Source: Rhodoferax sp.
GTDB taxonomy: Bacteria > Pseudomonadota > Gammaproteobacteria > Burkholderiales > Burkholderiaceae_C
DNA: 11,450 nt
Direction: 5' to 3'
Assembly: GCA_029946045.1 (NCBI GenBank)
Contig: JAQSDS010000455.1
Location: forward strand, 1-11,450
The notes beneath the pieces are model-generated. The model saw only the letters and a program-made list of their open reading frames with translations. It was not told the origin of the DNA and did no database searches. How positions within the stretch are numbered: the first letter of the stretch is position 1; each line of letters opens with the position of its first letter. This document shows positions 7,582-11,450 of the stretch, piece by piece. Both the position numbers and the translations under genes were made by a program.

Positions 7582-7996
7582 TTTGTTTTCGTTGCTGATT
7601 TTGCGGTGCCGTGACGGCCACTTGCATCACACCCTGGGTACCCCCGGCGAGCGCGCGCGCCACCAGTGCATCCAAGGTTTCCTGACGGTAAGTGATGGCC
7701 CGTAACAGCATGGGCAGGTTGACACCAGCCACCAGTCGGGAGTTCACCCCATCCACCAGTTTCTGCGCGACGTTGCAGGGGGTGGCACCAAACATGTCGG
7801 TCAAAACCAGTGTGCGCTCGGTGTTAAGCAGTGCCATCGTCAAACGTGCCGTGGCCAGGGATTCATCAACCGGCGTGTTGGGTTGGACATCCAACACGGC
7901 AAGCGATGCGTCGGCATCGGGAAAGACATGCAGCACACACTGACGCAGGGCAGTCGCCAGGGGCGCATGCGCAATAATGAAAATACCGTTGTTCAT
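7550..7996 (-). CDS. PTS EIIA component, mannose/fructose (Man) family, stand-alone
   Basis: A 148-residue single-domain EIIA of the mannose family, which accepts phosphate from HPr on a histidine. H10 in IFIIAHAPL (5-13) is the equivalent of the active-site His10 of E. coli ManX; LVLTDMFGATPCNVA (about 81-95) and VAGVNLPMLLRA follow the family pattern. I chose ATG 7996 because a start at 8056 would put 20 extra residues before the conserved strand; neither has a good ribosome site. The C-terminal tail (QNQQRKQNDQNHDHHQQ) is polar and rich in Asn, Gln and His and is encoded largely by the overlap with ptsH. EIIA(Man)-HPr-EI clusters without permease genes are known in betaproteobacteria and are taken as regulatory; the target here is unknown. 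Confidence 0.9.
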   Translation of the reverse strand: MNNGIFIIAHAPLATALRQCVLHVFPDADASLAVLDVQPNTPVDESLATARLTMALLNTERTLVLTDMFGATPCNVAQKLVDGVNSRLVAGVNLPMLLRAITYRQETLDALVARALAGGTQGVMQVAVTAPQNQQRKQNDQNHDHHQQ

Positions 7997-8065
7997 GTCA
8001 TTCACGGGTGCTACAGTTTTTAAATCGGGCTGGCGCTGACTTGCGTGCTTCAACACGTGTGCGGA

Positions 8066-9313
8066 TTATGACTTTTTTGTTTTCAAGAAGTAGGCGTAAG
8101 AGGCCACAGTGCAAAGCAAATAGACCGTCATGGCCATCTGGAAGGCGGGGACAATCCGCCAACCCAAGGAAAGAAAGCCGTCAATGGCCAGTCCAATGCC
8201 CCACTGAACGGCAAACACACCCGCAAAAATCAGCAAGTTATACGAAGACAGGGCACGCCCGGCCAGATGCGCTGGAAAAGCCATGGCCACCGCCGGTTGC
8301 GCCAGGGAGATAAACGTGCAGCTCATGCAATACAAGGCCCAGGCCAACGCAGCCCATGGACCCAGGTTGGCACCCGCCGCAATGATCAGGGCAAGCAAAA
8401 TAAAGCTCAAAGGCAGGCCACCAATGATCAGCCGATCAGCGGTGTAACCACGACGCGCCAGCCATGGGTAAATCATGCCCCAGCTCCAGAAGCTGCAGAG
8501 CATGCCTATATTGAGCCAAAACAGCCCCAGGGCCGCTTGCATAGGCGAAAAGTCCGCTACACGGATCATCCAGGGCGTGACCCACAGGGTTTGCATGGCG
8601 ACCATGCCGCCATACAGGAAAAAGGCCATCGGTGCCATGCTTCTAAAGTAGGGATGGCGCCAGACTGCGCCATAGCTCGGCTTGACGGTTTCCGAAGCCG
8701 GCGCACCTGCCGCGACAGCGGCGCGCTGCCAATGCGGGGCTTGCCAGGCGATCACAAACATGGCCAACAACACCAGGGCCGCCAATGCCCAGAATAGCGC
8801 GCGCCATCCCACCAGTGGCACCAGCCATTGCACCGGCAAGGTGGAGGCCACCATACCCAACGATCCAGTCATCAGCATCCAGGAATTGGCACGCATTTGG
8901 GAGCTGGCCGAGAACCAGCGCCGATAGCCGGTTAACGGTGCCATCAGGCAGGCGCTCAAGCCAACTCCCGTGAGAAGGCGTGCGAGCAACAGACCCTGAA
9001 AACTATCGACTGAGGCAAAGGCAGTACAGCCCAGCACCGCCACCAACAGGAAAGACACAATCACTTTCTTCGGACCATGCCGGTCCAGCCAGGCCCCCAA
9101 CGGCAGCTGGGTAGCAGCAAATCCCAAAAAATAAGCACCTGAAAGCAGCCCGAGGTCTTGCGCACTCAGTGCAAATTCGTCCGTCAGCGTGGGCGACAGC
9201 GTGGCCGTCATGGCACGAATCAACGCCGAAAGGAAATATGCAAAAGCGAAGGCAACAAACACCAGAACCGCTGTGCGCCGAGGCAGCAGGTTCATGACCG
9301 AAACGTCAGTCAT
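8066..9313 (-). CDS. Major facilitator superfamily (MFS) transporter
   Basis: A 415-residue inner-membrane carrier with about 12 hydrophobic helices in two halves of six, the usual MFS size. The loop between helices 2 and 3 has motif A, GAWLDRHGPKKV (73-84). LARLLTGVGLSACLMAPLTGYRRWF (from about 111) fits helices 4-5, and a polar loop (about 190-210) separates the halves. Substrate cannot be read from sequence; it does not obviously match a sugar or antibiotic efflux family. The start ATG at 9313 shares one base with the DUF4197 stop (TGATG), so the two genes are probably co-translated; an ATG six codons later is an alternative. It ends 69 bp before the EIIA gene in the same direction, so read-through into the PTS genes is possible. 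The C-terminus KTKKS is a normal cytosolic tail. Confidence 0.9.
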   Translation of the reverse strand: MTDVSVMNLLPRRTAVLVFVAFAFAYFLSALIRAMTATLSPTLTDEFALSAQDLGLLSGAYFLGFAATQLPLGAWLDRHGPKKVIVSFLLVAVLGCTAFASVDSFQGLLLARLLTGVGLSACLMAPLTGYRRWFSASSQMRANSWMLMTGSLGMVASTLPVQWLVPLVGWRALFWALAALVLLAMFVIAWQAPHWQRAAVAAGAPASETVKPSYGAVWRHPYFRSMAPMAFFLYGGMVAMQTLWVTPWMIRVADFSPMQAALGLFWLNIGMLCSFWSWGMIYPWLARRGYTADRLIIGGLPLSFILLALIIAAGANLGPWAALAWALYCMSCTFISLAQPAVAMAFPAHLAGRALSSYNLLIFAGVFAVQWGIGLAIDGFLSLGWRIVPAFQMAMTVYLLCTVASYAYFLKTKKS

Positions 9314-10020
9314 CAGGGGCGCAAGGCACCAAACACTTTTTGCAGCAAGGCACTGCCGCTGCCCACGGGGTCTTGCCGAATCTTTTTCTCTTCTTCGCCA
9401 ATCATCAGGTAGAGGCCATCGAGCGATTTGGCGGTGACATACTGCTCGATCGAAACCTGATCACCCTTCAACAAGCCAAGACCTGCTGCTTTCCCTGCCA
9501 TCTGGTTGTATTTTTCGGCCAGGTTCACACGTGCAGTGACTTTTGTGACCACAGGTAAAAATTTGACGCCCAGGGCGGGGCGTGTTTTCTCAGCAAAGAA
9601 TTCTGTCACCGATGTCTCTCCACCAGCGAGGATTTTCTTGGCGTCCTGCACGTTCATGGATTTCACAGCACCCACCAGCATGTCACGCGCCAACGGCACG
9701 GCGCTTTCGGCCGCGTGGTTCATGGCGGCAATCAGTTCATCGAGGCGGGCACCTTGACCCAGACTGCGCAACAGTCTGGAGGCATTTTCAAGAACGCCTG
9801 GCAGCGGAATACGAACTTTCTCATTTCCTAGAAAGCCGTTGGCTTGACCCAGCGATTTAACGGCTGCCACGGCGCCCTTCTCCAGCGCCAACTTGAGCCC
9901 CTCGGACGCCTGTGCGTTGCTCAAGTCGTTCAGCGACAAGGCATAGGCTGTTGCATGCACGCCGATACAGGAACCTGCCAGCATGGCAGCGGAAAGGACA
10001 TTAAAACGGCGTCGATTCAT
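9313..10020 (-). CDS. DUF4197 domain protein, exported
   Basis: A 235-residue protein of unknown function. I recognise the DUF4197 family from LSLNDLSNAQASEGLK, GFLGNEKVRIPLPG, DAKKILAGG.TSVTEFFAEKTR, AEKYNQMAGKAAGLGL and the strongly conserved end DGLYLMIGEEEKKIRQDPVGSGSALL (only part of it shown per run). The N-terminus MNRRRFNVLSAAML and onward is a signal peptide that probably ends near ATAYA (about residue 27), sending the protein to the periplasm. RRRF resembles the start of a twin-arginine motif. The start ATG 10020 is supported by AGGA with 7-base spacing; a GTG at 10038 would add six residues before the signal and is less likely. The stop overlaps the MFS start by one base. The family is all-helical in feel, and no catalytic motif is visible, so I give no function. 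Confidence 0.9.
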   Translation of the reverse strand: MNRRRFNVLSAAMLAGSCIGVHATAYALSLNDLSNAQASEGLKLALEKGAVAAVKSLGQANGFLGNEKVRIPLPGVLENASRLLRSLGQGARLDELIAAMNHAAESAVPLARDMLVGAVKSMNVQDAKKILAGGETSVTEFFAEKTRPALGVKFLPVVTKVTARVNLAEKYNQMAGKAAGLGLLKGDQVSIEQYVTAKSLDGLYLMIGEEEKKIRQDPVGSGSALLQKVFGALRP

Positions 10021-10133
10021 GGTTAGGTCCTGGAACACAAGGAACTTGACATCTTAACGCCGCGCATGAAAGCGGAGTGCCACCTCTACTTGGCACCAGT
10101 CACCAGGCGCATGACCTTTTCTTGCTGCCTGGA
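10021..10133. other. 113-bp intergenic region with two tandem inverted repeats
   Basis: Between the cytochrome c' stop and the DUF4197 start lie two hairpin-forming repeats: GTGCCA/TGGCAC (10077-10082 and 10091-10096, 8-base loop) and CCAGGC/GCCTGG (10103-10108 and 10127-10132, 18-base loop). On the minus strand the second lies directly after the cytochrome c' stop. Neither is followed by a T-run, so they are not clear intrinsic terminators. The part next to DUF4197 (10021-10070) should hold its promoter and leader, but I cannot pick out convincing -35/-10 boxes. Confidence 0.35.
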
Positions 10134-10586
10134 TTAATTTAACTGAAAATCATCGTGACACGACTCGCAAGCGGCACCCGTGGCTTTCACTGCAAGCTTG
10201 ATGCTGTCGAGATTGCCCGACTTGGCTGCCACTGCCAACTGGCTCATTTCAGCCTGCATTTTTTTGGCATAGTCGTCAAATTTGGCTCTGTTGGTCCATA
10301 TCTCGGGTTTTGCTTTGGTCTTTCCCAAGTCAGTGCCGGCAACAAAACCCGCCCAGGGTAATTTGGACATGAGTTCAGCCACTGCCGCACTGTCTGCCGC
10401 GACCTTGGCGTCAAACGGAATTCTGCCTGCTGCCATGCCTGCGACGCGACCAAAGTTTTGCGACATCATGAACATGGCACTTTGGCGGTACTTGATGGCA
10501 TTTTCAGGTTTGGAAAATTGGGCCATGACGGGTGCGGCCATGGTGAGCGTGATAGCTGTCAGAAGACAAGCCGTGAGTTTTTTCAT
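10134..10586 (-). CDS. cycP: Cytochrome c' (class II c-type cytochrome)
   Basis: A periplasmic haem protein of 150 residues before processing. Residues 1-22 (MKKLTACLLT... to PVMA) form a Sec signal peptide, cleaved before QFSKPENAIKYRQS. The single haem site CESCH (C140, C143, H144) lies six residues from the C-terminus, which with the four-helix-bundle length is typical of cytochrome c'. KPENAIKYRQSAMFMM near the mature N-terminus is the family's first helix, with the usual Arg (R34). Members bind NO and CO at a five-coordinate haem and are linked to NO tolerance; that is family knowledge, not seen here. The start is ATG 10586, with no in-frame start upstream before a stop. It has no Shine-Dalgarno sequence; the bases before it are CCTCC. 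It diverges from a cytochrome b561 gene 99 bp away, a likely electron-transfer partner. Confidence 0.93.
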   Translation of the reverse strand: MKKLTACLLTAITLTMAAPVMAQFSKPENAIKYRQSAMFMMSQNFGRVAGMAAGRIPFDAKVAADSAAVAELMSKLPWAGFVAGTDLGKTKAKPEIWTNRAKFDDYAKKMQAEMSQLAVAAKSGNLDSIKLAVKATGAACESCHDDFQLN

Positions 10587-10600
10587 GGAGGAACTTTCAT
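10583..10600 (-). other. Five-codon mini-ORF overlapping the cytochrome c' start
   Basis: On the minus strand ATG at 10600-10598 opens a tiny ORF (MKVPP, stop TGA 10585-10583) whose stop overlaps the cytochrome c' ATG as ATGA. Cytochrome c' has no ribosome site of its own, so re-initiation after this mini-ORF is possible. The mini-ORF also lacks a Shine-Dalgarno sequence, so chance is a fair alternative. Confidence 0.25.
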
Positions 10601-10685
10601 GGTTAAACTAAAACCGGATGGGCTGCGAAGTGTATGAGAGATTGCTCATATGCATGGGCCCAGGTCTTAAAAGGAGTTAAACCGC
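10587..10685. promoter_or_regulatory. Divergent control region between cytochrome c' and cytochrome b561
   Basis: This 99-bp gap must drive both genes. It contains a perfect inverted repeat TATGAG-AGATTG-CTCATA (10633-10650), the size and symmetry of a dimeric regulator site, about 35 bases before the b561 start. It does not match an FNR box (TTGAT-N4-ATCAA). No convincing sigma-70 pair is visible on either strand. The b561 gene has a good ribosome site, AGGAG at 10672-10676. Confidence 0.45.
10599..10637 (+). other. Twelve-codon ORF with an ideal ribosome binding site
   Basis: On the plus strand GGAGG (10587-10591) lies exactly 7 bases before ATG 10599, which opens MVKLKPDGLRSV and stops at TGA 10635-10637, inside the inverted repeat upstream of cytochrome b561. 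If the b561 transcript begins upstream of 10587 this could be a leader peptide. No transcript start is known, so it stays a candidate. Confidence 0.25.
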
Positions 10686-11351
10686 ATGATGGTCCGGGTC
10701 TGGGATGCACCGACGCGCCTGTTTCATTGGGCCTTGGCACTGTGTTTTATTGGCTTGATCGTGTCGAGTCAAATCGGAGGCGCTGCCATGACCTGGCATT
10801 TCCGCTTTGGATATGGCGTCATGACCCTGCTGTTGTTTCGTTTGGTTTGGGGCCTACTGGGAGGCTATTGGTCACAGTTTTCCACTTTCTTGGTGAAGCC
10901 TTCAGAGGTTTGGCGTTACCTGCAAGGCCGTGGTCAGGCACTGGCAGACGTGGGTCATAGCCCCCTGAGTGGGCTGTCGGTTCTGGCCATGCTGGTATTC
11001 CTGGCGCTGCAGGTCGCCTCGGGTTTAATGAGCGATGATGAAATTGCCGCGGCGGGCCCTTTAACTTCGTTCGTATCGTCGACATGGGTCAGCAATGCCA
11101 CTTACTACCACAAGGACATCGGCAAATTTATTCTGTTGGGGCTGGTGGGCTTGCACCTTGCGGCTATCGCTTTTTATTACTTTGGCAGAGAGAAAAATCT
11201 GATCAAACCCATGCTGACGGGGGACAAGTCGGTCGCCTTCTCAGCACCCAACGCCCGTGATGGCTGGCCACAGCGACGCCTTGCCGGGCTAATTTTCATG
11301 GTTTGCGTTGCTTTGGTCAGCAGTCTTGTCATCGGCCTCAATGGCTTATGA
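10686..11351 (+). CDS. Cytochrome b561-family membrane protein
   Basis: A 221-residue inner-membrane dihaem-type cytochrome b of the bacterial b561/Ni-hydrogenase cytochrome b family. Helices are seen at about 12-30, 40-60, 95-114, 146-166 and 199-218. Likely haem ligands are among H14 (RLFHW), H38 (TWHFRFGYG), H91, H142 (YYHKDIGK) and H157 (GLHLAAI). VWDAPTRLFHW and NLIKPMLTGD are family signatures near each end. The start ATG 10686 has AGGAG 9 bases upstream; the second ATG (10689) would be 12 bases away. The gene diverges from cytochrome c', and cytochrome c' and b-type cytochromes of this family are often neighbours, so electron delivery from the membrane to the periplasmic cytochrome is a fair inference. 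Its stop overlaps the next start (ATGA). Confidence 0.93.
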   Translation: MMVRVWDAPTRLFHWALALCFIGLIVSSQIGGAAMTWHFRFGYGVMTLLLFRLVWGLLGGYWSQFSTFLVKPSEVWRYLQGRGQALADVGHSPLSGLSVLAMLVFLALQVASGLMSDDEIAAAGPLTSFVSSTWVSNATYYHKDIGKFILLGLVGLHLAAIAFYYFGREKNLIKPMLTGDKSVAFSAPNARDGWPQRRLAGLIFMVCVALVSSLVIGLNGL

Positions 11352-11450
11352 CTGATCCATTGGCTCTCCCCATGACACCTCAACACATCCAAATCCAGCC
11401 ATTGACGGACATGTCGGCTTTGGCCAGCGTGCGATCACTGTTTACGGAGT
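11348..11450 (+). CDS. Probable GNAT-family N-acetyltransferase, 5' part only
   Basis: ATG at 11348 overlaps the cytochrome b561 stop by 4 bases (ATGA) and the frame stays open for 34 codons to the end of the window. The peptide contains IQIQPLTDMSALASVRSLFTE, which looks like the first strand and helix of a GNAT acetyltransferase (shown here as a 21-residue span minus its last residues: IQIQPLTDM, then ALASVRSLF). An alternative start is ATG 11372. The acetyl-CoA motif would lie beyond the window, so the family call is tentative; that a gene starts here is more certain. Confidence 0.55.
   Translation, partial: MTDPLALPMTPQHIQIQPLTDMSALASVRSLFTE

Noticed and set aside
9940..10020. Lipoprotein signal in the DUF4197 protein (Cys at residue 18)
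   Set aside because: The residues before the cysteine (LAGSC) place Leu at -4 instead of -3, so the lipobox is poor; an ordinary or Tat-like signal fits better.
10633..10650. FNR or CRP binding site
   Set aside because: The half-sites TATGAG/CTCATA do not match TTGAT-N4-ATCAA or TGTGA-N6-TCACA; only an unspecified palindrome can be claimed.
1..11450. CRISPR array, insertion sequence, tRNA, integron or phage remnants
   Set aside because: No direct-repeat series, terminal inverted repeats with a transposase, cloverleaf-like genes or phage proteins were seen; the window is mostly intact metabolic and regulatory genes.

Overview
The window looks like chromosomal DNA of a GC-rich betaproteobacterium, most likely Burkholderiales and probably Comamonadaceae (Rhodoferax/Polaromonas-like). 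This rests on the short EIIA(Man)-HPr-enzyme I cluster, a DUF4197 protein, a cytochrome c'/cytochrome b561 pair and the overall protein style. It is an inference from family recognition; no search was run. I see no rRNA, tRNA, CRISPR array, insertion sequence or phage gene.

Region 1 (1-5519, plus strand) is a glycolate/glyoxylate block. It holds the possible tail of an upstream gene, gcl (glyoxylate carboligase), glxR (tartronate semialdehyde reductase), glcD (FAD subunit of glycolate oxidase), and two tightly coupled membrane genes of the LrgA/CidA and LrgB/CidB families. Together the enzymes would turn glycolate into glyoxylate, then tartronate semialdehyde, then glycerate (the glycerate pathway). 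LrgA+LrgB is the domain pair found fused in the plant plastid glycolate/glycerate transporter PLGG1. The most interesting idea here is therefore that this lrgAB pair moves glycolate or glycerate and is not a holin/autolysis system. GlcE, GlcF, hydroxypyruvate isomerase and glycerate kinase are not in the window.

Region 2 (5537-10020, minus strand, convergent with region 1) reads from right to left: a secreted DUF4197 protein, an MFS transporter coupled to it by a TGATG overlap, then EIIA of the mannose family, HPr and enzyme I. The three PTS genes overlap one another. No EIIB or EIIC is present, so this PTS probably regulates and does not transport sugar. HPr keeps both His15 and Ser46.

Region 3 (10134-11450) holds a minus-strand periplasmic cytochrome c' gene and, divergently, a plus-strand cytochrome b561 gene. 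The 99-bp gap between them carries a perfect inverted repeat and odd miniature ORFs. At the right edge a probable GNAT acetyltransferase starts by an ATGA overlap and runs off the window.
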